Assembly (NCBI GenBank): GCA_910584845.1
Contig: CAJUDH010000020.1
Location: 1-64,000 of the forward strand
DNA length: 64,000 bases
Source of the DNA: an uncultured Lachnospiraceae bacterium
Lineage (GTDB): Bacteria > Bacillota > Clostridia > Lachnospirales > Lachnospiraceae
Direction: 5' to 3'
Position 1 is the first letter of the stretch. Every line of letters starts with the position of its first letter. Of this stretch, positions 35,118-44,290 are shown in pieces. A model generated the notes under the pieces. That model saw only the letters and a program-made list of their open reading frames with translations. It was not told where the DNA came from and made no database searches. The position numbers and the translations under genes are program-made.

Positions 35118-36767
35118 ATGGATTTATACATAAATCAGAAGCAGCAGACAAATCAAAGCCAATGGCCTGCCAGGCAGCGGTTAGCCCCTAAACGTTGGCA
35201 ACGGCTGGGCATAATGTTATTGGCCGCCGGTTTGCTGGCCGGGTGCGGCGGCGGGCAGCAAGTGGAAGAGACCGAAACCACTATCCCCCAGCTGGTACTG
35301 GCAGAAGAAACCCTGGAGCCAACCCAGTCCAATGAAACGGTAATGGCCCTGACCCCGGACGGCCCTATTTTGCCGTCAGTGGATGGTGTAGAAGCCGATT
35401 ATTCCGATCCGATCCCGGATTATCTGCGTCTGGGCATGCGGCATCCGGTAGTTGCGCAATTGCAGGAAAAGCTGATGAAGCTGGGGTTTATGGACACGGA
35501 CGAGCCTACGGATTTGTATGGGGAAGTCACTATGAACGCCATTAAAATCTATCAACGGCAGAACAAACTGGCCCAGGACGGCGTAGTGGGGCCTTATACG
35601 CTCAAAGCCATCCTTTCCCCGGAAGCTAAATATTACGCCGCCCAAAAAGACGACGACGGTGATGATATTTTCCGGATCCAGACCCGCCTTTATGAATTGG
35701 GTTACTTGGCTACCGAAGACCAGGTCACTGGCCATTACGGGGATCGCACAGAAGAAGCCGTTATCAAAATGCAGGATGTAAACAACCTGGAGAAAGACGG
35801 CAAAGTGGGCCGCAAAACCTTGAACCTTTTGTATAGCGAAGAAGTTAAGCCGAACCTGCTTTCCTTCGGCGAAAACAGCGATGTGGTAATGGCGGCCCAG
35901 GAGCGTTTGAAATTGCTTGGGTATATGACATCCGAACCGGACGGCAATTATGGCAACGATACGGTTATGGCAGTGAAACTATTCCAGTCCCGGAATGACC
36001 AGATTGTAGATGGATACCTGGGCCCTTCCACCCGCCTTGCCCTTAACAGCCAGGAAGCGGTACCCAATGGCTTAAGCATCGGCGACAGCGGCGACAGCAT
36101 TTCCCGGATACAGGAGATGTTAAGCAAGCTGGGCTATTTAAGTTCTGCTAATATCACCGGATATTACGGTTCGGTAACGGAAAGCGCGGTAAAGCTGTTC
36201 CAGCAAACCAACAACTTATCGGTGGACGGTTCCGTAGGGGCCCAGACTATGACCAGGCTCACCAGCAATGATGCTAAAAAAGCGCCGGTGACCCCCCGCA
36301 GGCCCAGCAGCAGTGGTGGAAGCAGCGGCGGCAGCAGCAGCCGGCCCGCCCAGAACAACCCTTCCAGCGGCGGAACCCCAGTCCCCAATACCGGTTCGGC
36401 CAGCGGAAGTGCCAGCGCTCTGATTTCCGTGGCTAAGTCTAAACTAGGCAGCCCTTATGTGTGGGGCGCCAAAGGCCCCAGCTCTTTTGACTGTTCCGGT
36501 TTTGTGTATTGGTGCCTGAATCAAGTGGGTGTGCGCCAAAGCTATATCACTTCCTCTGGTTGGCGCAGTGTAGGGAAATATACCAAAATCAGCAGCTATT
36601 CCAACTTGCAGGCCGGCGATATTATTGTGGTTAGCGGACATGTGGGGATTGTAGCGGAGGGCGGGACGGTAGTGGATGCTTCTTCCAGCAGCGGTAAAGT
36701 TGTCCACCGTTCTTTAGGGTCCTGGTGGCAGAGGAACTTTATTTGCGGGTGGAGGATTTTTGGTTAA
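35118..36767 (+). CDS. lipoprotein with repeated peptidoglycan-binding domains and NlpC/P60 endopeptidase
   Basis: 549 aa exported cell-wall hydrolase. A basic N-terminus is followed by a lipoprotein signal with lipobox LLAGC (Cys43). Four tandem PG_binding_1 repeats cover about residues 95-390, each with the G-x-x-G...VQ.LQ..L..LG pattern and G.G.T. A Ser/Gly-rich linker follows, then NlpC/P60 with catalytic Cys459 (FDCSGF) and His508 (GHVGIV). It cleaves peptidoglycan stem peptides. SD AAGGA is about 13 nt upstream of the ATG, a little far. Own promoter upstream and strong terminator downstream. Confidence 0.92.
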   Translation: MDLYINQKQQTNQSQWPARQRLAPKRWQRLGIMLLAAGLLAGCGGGQQVEETETTIPQLVLAEETLEPTQSNETVMALTPDGPILPSVDGVEADYSDPIPDYLRLGMRHPVVAQLQEKLMKLGFMDTDEPTDLYGEVTMNAIKIYQRQNKLAQDGVVGPYTLKAILSPEAKYYAAQKDDDGDDIFRIQTRLYELGYLATEDQVTGHYGDRTEEAVIKMQDVNNLEKDGKVGRKTLNLLYSEEVKPNLLSFGENSDVVMAAQERLKLLGYMTSEPDGNYGNDTVMAVKLFQSRNDQIVDGYLGPSTRLALNSQEAVPNGLSIGDSGDSISRIQEMLSKLGYLSSANITGYYGSVTESAVKLFQQTNNLSVDGSVGAQTMTRLTSNDAKKAPVTPRRPSSSGGSSGGSSSRPAQNNPSSGGTPVPNTGSASGSASALISVAKSKLGSPYVWGAKGPSSFDCSGFVYWCLNQVGVRQSYITSSGWRSVGKYTKISSYSNLQAGDIIVVSGHVGIVAEGGTVVDASSSSGKVVHRSLGSWWQRNFICGWRIFG

Positions 36768-36772
36768 AGAAA

Positions 36773-36827
36773 AGCCCCAAAGGCACACGGCCGGATAAAA
36801 TCCCGGCCATGCCCTTTGGGGCTTTTT
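36773..36827. terminator. bidirectional terminator between the NlpC/P60 gene and the kinase gene
   Basis: AGCCCCAAAGGCA (36773-36785) pairs with TGCCCTTTGGGGCT (36810-36823), one base bulged, and an inner GGCCGG/CCGGCC stem extends it. TTTTT follows on the plus strand and the matching A-run precedes it, so it serves both convergent genes. Confidence 0.85.
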
Positions 36828-36846
36828 ATACCGTTATCCCTTTTTG

Positions 36847-39162
36847 TTATCCTTTACTATTTTCGTTATCCTTTACTATGTCAAAACCAATCCGGACTTT
36901 AAACAAATCGCCGTCTACCAGAATTTCAAAGGTCCCCCCCTGAAGTTTTGTTAAGCTCTGGGCAATGGACAAACCCAGCCCGCTCCCTTCTGTGGAACGC
37001 GACGCGTCCCCCCGTACAAACCGCTCTGTTAAGTCCTCGGTGCCCACATTTAACGGGTGCATGGATACATTTTTAATGGTAAAGTAAGCCCTGTCCCCTT
37101 CACAGCCTATCTCCGAAAAAATCCGGCTATGTTCCATGGCATATTTAAAGGCATTATTGTAAAGGTTCTCCAGTACGCGCCATAAATGCCGCCCGTCCGC
37201 TTCAATGGCCACCCCCCGTTCCGGAAGGCGGGAAACCAGTTCCAAATGGCGTTCGGCAAATTTTTCTTCAAATTCCCCATTGGTTTGCCAAATCATCTCA
37301 ACCAAGTCCAGCCGGGCCATCTCTACTTTTAAGACGCCTGAGCTGGCTTTGGACGCCTCCAGCAAATCTTCCGTCAAATTCTTCAAACGTTGGGATTTTT
37401 GGTCAAGTACGTTTAAATACTCCTGTATCCGAGGATTTTCTAATTTTTCCCGTTTTATTAAATCAACGTAGTTAATAATGGAAGTAAGGGGGGTCTTAAT
37501 ATCGTGGGATACGTTGGTAATCAAATCGGCCTTTAGGCGCTCGCTTTTCACCTGTTCTTGCAAAGCCTGTTCTAAACCGGTACTGATCCGGTTAATCATG
37601 TGGGCGATTTCCAATTCCTTGCCCGACAAGCCGTCTATCCCCATTTGATAAGAAGTATCCCCTGAGGCAATGCGGACAATGGCATCCACAATCCGGTCCC
37701 TTTGCTGTGAAGTAAAAAACATCCTGCGGAAAACCTGGTAATCAAATACAAGCAAAGCAGCCGCCAGTAGCAGGACAATTATTTTAGCCCCCGGATAACG
37801 CCAAAAACATAAGCCAATAAAAATAATCCCTGTGCTAAAAAGCTGTATTGCCACAAAAGAAAAATAAAAATAAAACAGCCGCCGGCTGAACGTGCGGTGG
37901 GAAAAATATTGTTCCATAGTTAGCTGCATATGGTGAAGCAGGCTGTTTTCCCATAGCTGCCGGCATTTATAGCGCCGCAGCAGGCTAAAAGCCACAATAA
38001 CGCCGCAGCCATACATGATAACCGCATGCATCATACGCTCGGCATAATTCCAGGAAGGCTCGGCAATTAACAAATGCAGCAGCCGGCCGCAAATATTGTC
38101 CCCTAAAAACAAGGCAAATAGTGTAAACATACCTGCCAGTACCATAAAGCTCTCCCATGGGATCTGGTCAAACCCATGGAGGTACGGGGATGTGTGATCC
38201 TCTGTTTTATACCCGGACACCAGCACCAGATAATACAAAGTAGCCAAACAGCCGGCAATGCCCAAAGCCAGCCCCAAAATCCCTTCCAGGAACCGTTGGC
38301 GCAAATGTTGGTAATCCCTGGCATTGTCTGCATAAAGGTCGTCTGCGGGATAGCTTGTATCCACAGCAGCAATCATATAATAGTGCTCCGCATCATAATC
38401 ATTATTTTTTTCCATGGCGGCTGTCATGTTTTTTAACGGCGCCGGCAAGTTGGTTTCCGCAAAAATAGAATCGCTGTCCAAATAGCAGTAACTCCCTAGG
38501 CCCATAAGCTGCTCAACGGACATCTGGCCGGCATTCCCATATTCTAGGTGCAGATCCGGCCCATCGTCATAGGCAACCCGGAAATAGAAGTTAGACGGAT
38601 TGGCAAGCATCCGGTAGTGTATTTTATAATAAGCCCCAAGGCAGCTTAACACTTCCCGGGACAGTTCCAAAAGGGAGATATAGGCATCCCCCGGTTCGGT
38701 CATCTGCCAATCTGTCATATACGCCCGCCAGTTAATTTTGTAATCTTTAGAAGTGGCGGCATTGTCATAGATTAACAAATCACTGATTACATCAAAATCA
38801 CTGTTAAGGTAAAAGCCCTGGCTCCTGGCATAACGTAGCACTTCATCCAACGTATAGACAACTTCCGGGCCGTCGCCTTTGGTTACAGAGAACATTTGGC
38901 TGGACAAATCCAATGCGCCGTCGCTTTCAAAAACATCCCGATAGGAAACATAAGCAAATATGCTGTCTAAGTCCTGCTGAAACTGGGCCGCAAATTGTGG
39001 GGAGCTTTCATAATTGCGCTGCTTCAGCCAGGATAGGCCGGAACCGGCTTGGGAATTCAAATATATGACGCTGATCCCCCCTACGGCCAGGGATAAAAAA
39101 AGCATATGTAGTAAAACGGCAATATTTTTTTTAATCTGCAAGGAATAGCTTTTTAATCGCAT
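36847..39162 (-). CDS. membrane sensor histidine kinase
   Basis: 771 aa sensor kinase. One N-terminal span (about residues 13-35), a large extracytoplasmic domain (about 36-290), several further spans (about 295-480), a HAMP-like linker, HisKA with phospho-acceptor His553 (NVSHDIKTPLTS) and a HATPase domain with N-box NLYNNAFKYAM and G-box GSGLGLSIAQSL. It phosphorylates the response regulator encoded 8 bp upstream. The layout with a multi-span middle section resembles VanS-like Firmicutes kinases; the signal is unknown. SD AGGAG. Confidence 0.93.
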   Translation of the reverse strand: MRLKSYSLQIKKNIAVLLHMLFLSLAVGGISVIYLNSQAGSGLSWLKQRNYESSPQFAAQFQQDLDSIFAYVSYRDVFESDGALDLSSQMFSVTKGDGPEVVYTLDEVLRYARSQGFYLNSDFDVISDLLIYDNAATSKDYKINWRAYMTDWQMTEPGDAYISLLELSREVLSCLGAYYKIHYRMLANPSNFYFRVAYDDGPDLHLEYGNAGQMSVEQLMGLGSYCYLDSDSIFAETNLPAPLKNMTAAMEKNNDYDAEHYYMIAAVDTSYPADDLYADNARDYQHLRQRFLEGILGLALGIAGCLATLYYLVLVSGYKTEDHTSPYLHGFDQIPWESFMVLAGMFTLFALFLGDNICGRLLHLLIAEPSWNYAERMMHAVIMYGCGVIVAFSLLRRYKCRQLWENSLLHHMQLTMEQYFSHRTFSRRLFYFYFSFVAIQLFSTGIIFIGLCFWRYPGAKIIVLLLAAALLVFDYQVFRRMFFTSQQRDRIVDAIVRIASGDTSYQMGIDGLSGKELEIAHMINRISTGLEQALQEQVKSERLKADLITNVSHDIKTPLTSIINYVDLIKREKLENPRIQEYLNVLDQKSQRLKNLTEDLLEASKASSGVLKVEMARLDLVEMIWQTNGEFEEKFAERHLELVSRLPERGVAIEADGRHLWRVLENLYNNAFKYAMEHSRIFSEIGCEGDRAYFTIKNVSMHPLNVGTEDLTERFVRGDASRSTEGSGLGLSIAQSLTKLQGGTFEILVDGDLFKVRIGFDIVKDNENSKG

Positions 39163-39170
39163 ATGGGCTC

Positions 39171-39866
39171 CTATTGCTTTTCGATCTTATACCCCACGCC
39201 CCATACCACTTTTAAATAACGGGGTTCCCTTGGGTTGATTTCGATTTTCTCCCGGATGTGGCGGATGTGGACCGCTACCGTATTGTCTGCGCCAATGGCT
39301 TCCTCGTTCCAAATCTGTTCATAAATTTCATCAATCGAAAACACTTTTCCCGCATTTTTTACCAGCAAAAGCAAAATATTGTATTCGATGGGAGTAAGCC
39401 GGATCGGTTCGTCGTCTACCAGTACTTCCTTGGTATCGTCATTGATGGCTAAACCGCCACATTTATAGATACGCTCATTATTTTGCTGGTTCATATTGCC
39501 TAGCTGCGTATAGCGGCGCAATTGGGATTTTACCCGGGCAACCAGCTCCAACGGGCTGAAGGGTTTGGAAAGGTAATCGTCCGCCCCGATATTCAGCCCC
39601 AAGATCTTGTCGGTGTCCTCCGACTTGGCCGACAAGATAATAATGGGTATGCTGCTGGTTTCCCGCACCTTTAAAGTAGTCCGGATCCCGTCCAGCCCCG
39701 GCATCATCACATCCAAAATCATCAGCTCTACCGGTTCCTTCTCTATAACTTTCAACGCGTCATATCCGTCATAAGCTTTTACAACCCGGAAGCCTTCCCC
39801 GGTCAAATATATGTCAATCGCATCCACGATCTGTTTGTCATCATCGCATACCAATATTGTCTGCAT
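39171..39866 (-). CDS. OmpR/PhoB-family response regulator
   Basis: About 231 aa. Receiver domain with acidic pocket CDDD (residues 7-10), phospho-acceptor Asp52 (LDVMMPG), Thr/Ser and Lys105 region (YLSKPFSPLELVARV). C-terminal OmpR winged helix (LTPIEYNILLLLVKNAGKV, GADNTVAVHIRHIREKIE, VWGVGYKI). The frame starts at 39887, but AAAGGAGG is 7 nt before ATG 39866. It is co-transcribed with the histidine kinase. Related to VanR-type regulators. Confidence 0.95.
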   Translation of the reverse strand: MQTILVCDDDKQIVDAIDIYLTGEGFRVVKAYDGYDALKVIEKEPVELMILDVMMPGLDGIRTTLKVRETSSIPIIILSAKSEDTDKILGLNIGADDYLSKPFSPLELVARVKSQLRRYTQLGNMNQQNNERIYKCGGLAINDDTKEVLVDDEPIRLTPIEYNILLLLVKNAGKVFSIDEIYEQIWNEEAIGADNTVAVHIRHIREKIEINPREPRYLKVVWGVGYKIEKQ

Positions 39867-39958
39867 AATCCATCCTCCTTTTTCCATATCCCCATGGCGC
39901 TATATAACCGATCCTTTTTCCTCCCTTGTGGCAGCTGCCAATTTCGCATACTATGTCC

Positions 39959-39987
39959 AGTATACAACAAAAAAGGCCTTACCGCAA
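39959..39987 (-). promoter_or_regulatory. promoter of the two-component operon, overlapping the upstream terminator
   Basis: Minus strand: -35 TTGCGG (39982-39987) lies inside the upstream terminator hairpin; a 17-bp spacer leads to -10 TATACT (39959-39964). The leader to the regulator start is about 85 nt. Confidence 0.55.
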
Positions 39988-40003
39988 TCGGCAAGGCCTT
40001 TTA
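39969..40003 (-). terminator. terminator of the phosphotransferase gene
   Basis: AAGGCCTTxCCG pairs with CGGxAAGGCCTT around CAAT (one mismatch), flanked by A-run and T-run, so it works in the minus direction after the 40065-40814 gene. Symmetric flanks would allow both directions. Confidence 0.75.
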
Positions 40004-40064
40004 TGGTAAAAATATTATGGCATCCTATTATTTCTTTTCATGGATTTTTACGGTATGGCATGTA

Positions 40065-40814
40065 TCAATAATCGCAAATGGCCACCCATTTATGAAGCAG
40101 GTCAGCCTCTTCCGGACGATGTTTCGTCAATTGCGTAGCAGCCACCAACGGCAGCCATTGCTGCAGATAACGGCGGTCAGTCCCTGTCTTTCCACAGAAT
40201 AAATCCATATATTTATCTGCATAGGACTGGTCAATCAGGCACAGCAGCAAATACGTCCTGGCAGCGTCGGCACAGGCATTGCCACGGGTTGCATGGACCC
40301 AGTCCAGTACATAAAAGGAACCGTCGCCTGTCACAATAATGTTGTTTGGCTGGAAATCTCCATGGCAAAGTTTCACATCTACATCCATACTCTCCAAACG
40401 CACTAAAAAGTCGGCGCGGCTGGCAGGGCTTACCTCCTCCAGCTCGGAAATCTGCCGCACCATTTTGTCTTTTAATTTCCCTAAAGACGGGCACGTTTTG
40501 GAATGGATCATCAATTGTAGGTTGACCATCTGTTCCATATATTCGTCTAACTTGTCCGGATTTTCCCTCATTAACGCTTCCAGGGTCTTCCCCTCAATAT
40601 ATTCTTTGGTAATGGACCAGCAGCCGTCTTCGTCCATGGTGACGGCCAGCGTAATCGGCGTAAGGATTTCGCCAATTTCCTCAATCCTGGCGCTGATCAA
40701 CGCCTCGTTCAGCACCTCTGCCTTTGGGAAATCCTTGCAGAAAGATTTTATTGCCTTGTCTCCTTCACGGTAAACGCTCTTGGTTGCTCTTTGAAATAAC
40801 ACCTCTCTTGCCAT
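40065..40814 (-). CDS. aminoglycoside phosphotransferase-like small-molecule kinase
   Basis: 249 aa protein kinase-like fold of the APH/choline kinase group. Seen: the catalytic loop LCHGDFQPNNIIV (H-G-D-x-x-x-x-N) and the metal-binding FYVLDWVHATRG (D-W). The N-terminal lobe is small and the ATP-binding Lys is likely in KAIKSFCKDFP. In Clostridia such proteins are often linked to cell-wall or choline/alditol metabolism; drug resistance cannot be inferred. SD GAAGGAG. Monocistronic with its own terminator. Confidence 0.8.
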   Translation of the reverse strand: MAREVLFQRATKSVYREGDKAIKSFCKDFPKAEVLNEALISARIEEIGEILTPITLAVTMDEDGCWSITKEYIEGKTLEALMRENPDKLDEYMEQMVNLQLMIHSKTCPSLGKLKDKMVRQISELEEVSPASRADFLVRLESMDVDVKLCHGDFQPNNIIVTGDGSFYVLDWVHATRGNACADAARTYLLLCLIDQSYADKYMDLFCGKTGTDRRYLQQWLPLVAATQLTKHRPEEADLLHKWVAICDY

Positions 40815-40887
40815 GGGTAATTCTCCTTCCTGATTCGATTAAAATCCGTAAGCTTGCATCCATATTTATTTTACTACAAAACAAGGG

Positions 40888-42825
40888 TCAGGTAAAGCGG
40901 AGAATGGCTGTTCCGTAGGCGGAGAGCGGAAAACGGACGGAATACGGCTGGCCGTCACATTCCTCTTTTTCTGCACGGTAAACCAAAGGTTTTTCCGAAG
41001 GCTGGTACAAGCCATGCTGATTGTCAAGGAGCAAGGTATAACTGCCTTTTTTGGGGACGCCCACACAGTAGTCGGGACGCTCCACAGGGGTAAAATTGCA
41101 TACAAACAGCAAATTGCGTTTCCGGTCCTTAGCAGAGCGGATAAAGCTAAATATACTTCGGTCGCCGTCATTGGCATTAATCCATTGGAAACCGTCCCAG
41201 TCCTCGTCTGCCTCGTACATGGCCGGATACTTCTGATAAATATGCAATAAATCGCGGACATAATTTTGAAGGTTTTTATGCTCTTCTTTATCGGTCAATT
41301 CCCAATCCAGGCTGACTTTTTCATCCCATTCATGGGGCTGGCCAAAATCCTGGCCCATAAATAGCAGCTTTTTGCCCGGATGCCCGAACATAAACGTATA
41401 CCCTACCTTCAAGTTGGCAAATTTATCTGCATAATAGCCGGGCATTTTGTTAAGCATAGAACATTTCAGGTGCACTACTTCGTCATGGGACAAAACCAAA
41501 ATGAAATTTTCGCTGGTAAAATAGGTTAAGCCAAACGTCATTTTATTATGGTTATACTTACGGAAATAGGGGTCCAGCTTCATGTATTCCAAAAAATCAT
41601 GCATCCAGCCCATGTTCCATTTAAAAGTAAAACCCAAACCCCCGTCTTCCGGGGTGTGGGTCACGGCCGGCCATGCGGTGGACTCTTCCGCAATGACCAT
41701 CGCCCCTTGGCCCCTGGACTTGACAATACTATTTAAATGCCGGAAAAATTCGATCGCTTCCAGGTTCTGGTTGCTGCCATATTTATTGGCCACCCATTGG
41801 CCATCCTTTCGGCCATAATCCAGGTATAGCATAGAGGCCACAGCGTCCACGCGCAAACCGTCCACATGATATTCCTTGATCCAATAAAGGGCGTTGGCAA
41901 TCAGGAAATTGGAAACTTCATGTTTTTCATAGTCAAAGACCTTCGTCCCCCAGTCTGGATGTTCGCCTTTGCGTGAATCCGCATATTCATATAAGGGGGC
42001 CCCGTCGAAATCAGCAAGGCCATGGGCATCCCGCGGAAAATGCGCCGGAACCCAGTCAAGGATCACACCAATGTTTTTTTTATGTAAATAGTTGACAAAA
42101 TACATAAATTCCTTTGGCGTCCCATACCGGGATGTGGGTGCGTAATACCCGGTGACCTGATAGCCCCATGACCCGTCAAAGGGGTGTTCGGCAATACCCA
42201 TGAGCTCCACATGGGTGTAGCCCATTTCTTTTACATAATCAGCCAATTCGTGGGCGGCTTCTTTGTAAGTATAATATCCGGCTTTTTCCGGTCGGTTTTT
42301 CTTCTTCCAGGAGCCTAAATGGACTTCATAAATACTCATAGGCGATTCTTCCGGGACACGCTCCCCCCGTTTTTTCATCCATGCTCCATCCCCCCATTTA
42401 AAACCGGAAATATCGCTGGTAATTGAAGCGGTGCCTGGACGAAACTCTGCCTGTGAGGCATAGGGGTCGGCTTTAAAAAGCACTTTGCTGGCCTGGGTGG
42501 TAATGGCATATTTATACAGTTCACCAATCCCCAGCCCAGGGATAAAACATTCATAAATGCCTGAGGTGTCAAGCAATTCCATAGGATTGGCCTCAGGGTC
42601 CCACTGGTTGAAATCCCCCACAACGCTGACTGCCGTGGCATGGGGGGCCCAAACAGCAAAATACACCCCTTCTTTCCCATTTAGGGCCATTGGATGGGCA
42701 CCCAGCTTTTCATAAATTTCGTAGTGGGTGCCATTGCCGAACAGATACCGGTCCATTTCACTGATCACCCCGGAACCGATAGGCTTTTTGCTTTCTTTGT
42801 TTTCTTTGCTTTCCTTGCCAGCCAT
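40888..42825 (-). CDS. glgB: 1,4-alpha-glucan branching enzyme
   Basis: About 645 aa GH13 enzyme that forms alpha-1,6 branches in glycogen. An N-terminal CBM48 domain (WAPHATAVSVVGDFNQWD) precedes the catalytic barrel with nucleophile Asp327 (LRVDAVASML), acid/base Glu380 (VIAEEST) and Asp448 (LSHDEVVH), and a C-terminal all-beta domain. The frame extends upstream to 42969, but GGGAGG precedes ATG 42825. No other glg genes are nearby, so glycogen synthesis genes must lie elsewhere. Confidence 0.95.
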   Translation of the reverse strand: MAGKESKENKESKKPIGSGVISEMDRYLFGNGTHYEIYEKLGAHPMALNGKEGVYFAVWAPHATAVSVVGDFNQWDPEANPMELLDTSGIYECFIPGLGIGELYKYAITTQASKVLFKADPYASQAEFRPGTASITSDISGFKWGDGAWMKKRGERVPEESPMSIYEVHLGSWKKKNRPEKAGYYTYKEAAHELADYVKEMGYTHVELMGIAEHPFDGSWGYQVTGYYAPTSRYGTPKEFMYFVNYLHKKNIGVILDWVPAHFPRDAHGLADFDGAPLYEYADSRKGEHPDWGTKVFDYEKHEVSNFLIANALYWIKEYHVDGLRVDAVASMLYLDYGRKDGQWVANKYGSNQNLEAIEFFRHLNSIVKSRGQGAMVIAEESTAWPAVTHTPEDGGLGFTFKWNMGWMHDFLEYMKLDPYFRKYNHNKMTFGLTYFTSENFILVLSHDEVVHLKCSMLNKMPGYYADKFANLKVGYTFMFGHPGKKLLFMGQDFGQPHEWDEKVSLDWELTDKEEHKNLQNYVRDLLHIYQKYPAMYEADEDWDGFQWINANDGDRSIFSFIRSAKDRKRNLLFVCNFTPVERPDYCVGVPKKGSYTLLLDNQHGLYQPSEKPLVYRAEKEECDGQPYSVRFPLSAYGTAILRFT

Positions 42826-43089
42826 AATGATTTTCCTCCCTGTTTTCCTATGTGCCCTAAAAATCTTTGGTTGCCTTTTCCGAAACAGGCCTGTTGTTAT
42901 GGACGGCGCACGATGGAAATGAAGCGGCCCTCCACGGCGAAAAATTTTAAGGGCACATGTTTCAGGCACCCTTTTTGATGCCTGAATTGTGATTTTGCTC
43001 CGCGCATATAGCTGGTCTCCCGGAATTGTGGCGATTCAGCCGCCCGAACTATCTTCCTGTACACCTCACGGCGCATTGGCAAATACCTG

Positions 43090-43314
43090 TTAGACCTCCT
43101 CTAACCGTTTAAAACGCCGAAGTAAAAACTGGTATCTGAGCTGTGCCGCTTTTAACTCGTAAATGTAACAGTCAATCAGTGTCGGGTCTACCACTTGTTG
43201 AAAATGGTTGGTTGCGGATTCAATTTTGTTTCTTGTGCGGTCGATTTCCGCCCGCAGTTCTTGGTTCTCCGGCGACGGAAGCTGCCGCCGTTTCCTAAAA
43301 TGGCTTGTTTTCAT
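43090..43314 (-). CDS. DUF2508 (YaaL-like) family protein
   Basis: 74 aa helical protein. The ELRAEIDRTRNKIESATNHF segment, then DPTLIDCYIYELKAAQLRYQFLLRR, matches the short DUF2508/YaaL family found beside recR-bofA in Firmicutes; here it is away from them. The frame reaches 43488, but GGAGG lies 4 nt before ATG 43314. Function unknown. Low complexity of the rest of the frame supports the internal start. Confidence 0.75.
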   Translation of the reverse strand: MKTSHFRKRRQLPSPENQELRAEIDRTRNKIESATNHFQQVVDPTLIDCYIYELKAAQLRYQFLLRRFKRLEEV

Positions 43315-43427
43315 AGTCCCTCCATTTTGTATACTCATGGAAATATCCGTTACACAATTACTTTTTTCTAACCATAGTATTTTCCGAAAATGGAAAGTTA
43401 TGCAGGGATTGTGAAAAATTGCCAGAT

Positions 43428-43778
43428 TTATTCTGGAGTCAGGATTCTTTCCACCATAAATCCCAACTCCATCAACTGCCTGGTGCATTCCCTCAATGTC
43501 AGCCGGTAAAAATTGGATGTGCCAGATTGGCGGATTGTCACCAGGCCGGAATCTTTGAGGATTTTCAAATGATGGGAGATTGCCGGCCGGGACAGGCTGG
43601 TCCTGCGGGTTATTTCATTGACGTTTAAGCCGTCTTTGTTGCCGTCCCGGGCAGCTTGGCTTAGGGATTCAATAATGCTTAGGCGGACTTCATCCCCCAG
43701 GGCGATGAACAGTGGCATACATTCATGGAAAGAAGCTTCCAGTTCACTACTGATTGCCTGGTTTTTAAAATCCTCCAT
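43428..43778 (-). CDS. ArsR-family transcriptional repressor
   Basis: 116 aa winged-helix protein. The HTH is LNVNEITRRTSLSRPAISHHLKILKDSGLV, preceded by the usual N-terminal helix ALGDEVRLSIIESL. The classical metal-binding ELCVCDL Cys pair is absent, so it may sense something other than As/Cd/Zn, although its C-terminal region is unassigned. SD GGAGGAG. It has a strong promoter immediately upstream and is divergent from the Tad operon promoter, so it may regulate it or itself. Confidence 0.87.
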   Translation of the reverse strand: MEDFKNQAISSELEASFHECMPLFIALGDEVRLSIIESLSQAARDGNKDGLNVNEITRRTSLSRPAISHHLKILKDSGLVTIRQSGTSNFYRLTLRECTRQLMELGFMVERILTPE

Positions 43779-43826
43779 AAACTCCTCCTTAAGTTTTTGC
43801 TTGGTTTAAAAATTTTGACCGATTTT

Positions 43827-43855
43827 ATTCTAACATTATTTACTGGCAGTGTCAA
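43827..43855 (-). promoter_or_regulatory. strong promoter of the ArsR-family gene
   Basis: Minus strand: consensus -35 TTGACA (43850-43855), 17-bp spacer, -10 TAGAAT (43827-43832) with TGT extended element. The best promoter in this part of the window; the transcript starts about 50 nt before the gene. Confidence 0.8.
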
Positions 43856-43957
43856 CTAAAAAAGAATAAACTTTTATAGTTTTTTGGGTTGGTTGCATAA
43901 AACAATGAACCGATTCCTACCGGGTTACAGATACTTCCAAATTTTTTTAAAAAGTAG

Positions 43958-43986
43958 TTGACAGAATGGGGGGAAATGTGCATAAT
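43958..43986 (+). promoter_or_regulatory. promoter of the Tad pilus operon
   Basis: Consensus -35 TTGACA (43958-43963), 17-bp spacer, -10 CATAAT (43981-43986). It starts a leader of about 300 nt before the first Tad gene, beginning with a stable hairpin (next entry). Confidence 0.75.
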
Positions 43987-43992
43987 AAATGC

Positions 43993-44019
43993 ATCGGTGC
44001 CTGTTCCAGGCATAACGAT
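43993..44019 (+). promoter_or_regulatory. 5' hairpin of the Tad operon leader
   Basis: TGCCTG-TTC-CAGGCA perfect stem, extended by ATCG/CGAT with a small internal loop, right at the predicted 5' end of the transcript. It could protect the mRNA or act as a regulatory element. No riboswitch family was recognised. Confidence 0.45.
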
Positions 44020-44290
44020 TCTGTTTTACTCGATGTTTCATATCCCTTATGAGTTTTCAGTTAAAACTTTTGGGAGGGGCATCCGCCGTATCGGCATACT
44101 TTTCACGAAGCTGTTTTAGAGGTTACGTGGCATCGGCTTTTTGCGGTTTCATACCTGCAGGATATTTAAAGGGCAGGGGAAACGTTACCTTCTCCGGCAC
44201 CCCTTTATCCGTTGCCAACAGCCGTAAAAACATCCGTACATTTTGTATGGGCCCTGGTTGCCCTTAGAAAGGGGGTGGTAATACGTAAAA
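44020..44290 (+). other. rest of the long Tad operon leader
   Basis: Roughly 270 nt between the leader hairpin and the first Tad gene. GC- and G-run-rich stretches (for example near 44165-44205 and the GGGGG run at 44271) could fold, but no c-di-GMP or other riboswitch signature was found. A 72-residue open frame (44049-44267) is judged accidental. Confidence 0.35.

Noticed and set aside
42897..43082. 61-residue minus-strand frame between DUF2508 and glgB
   Set aside because: SD is 18 nt away and the sequence resembles no protein; probably non-coding.
44049..44267. 72-residue frame in the Tad leader
   Set aside because: No SD and no hydrophobic pilin-like helix; likely chance.
44020..44290. 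c-di-GMP riboswitch in the Tad leader
   Set aside because: The conserved GGGCAAACC-type and tetraloop-receptor sequences are not present.
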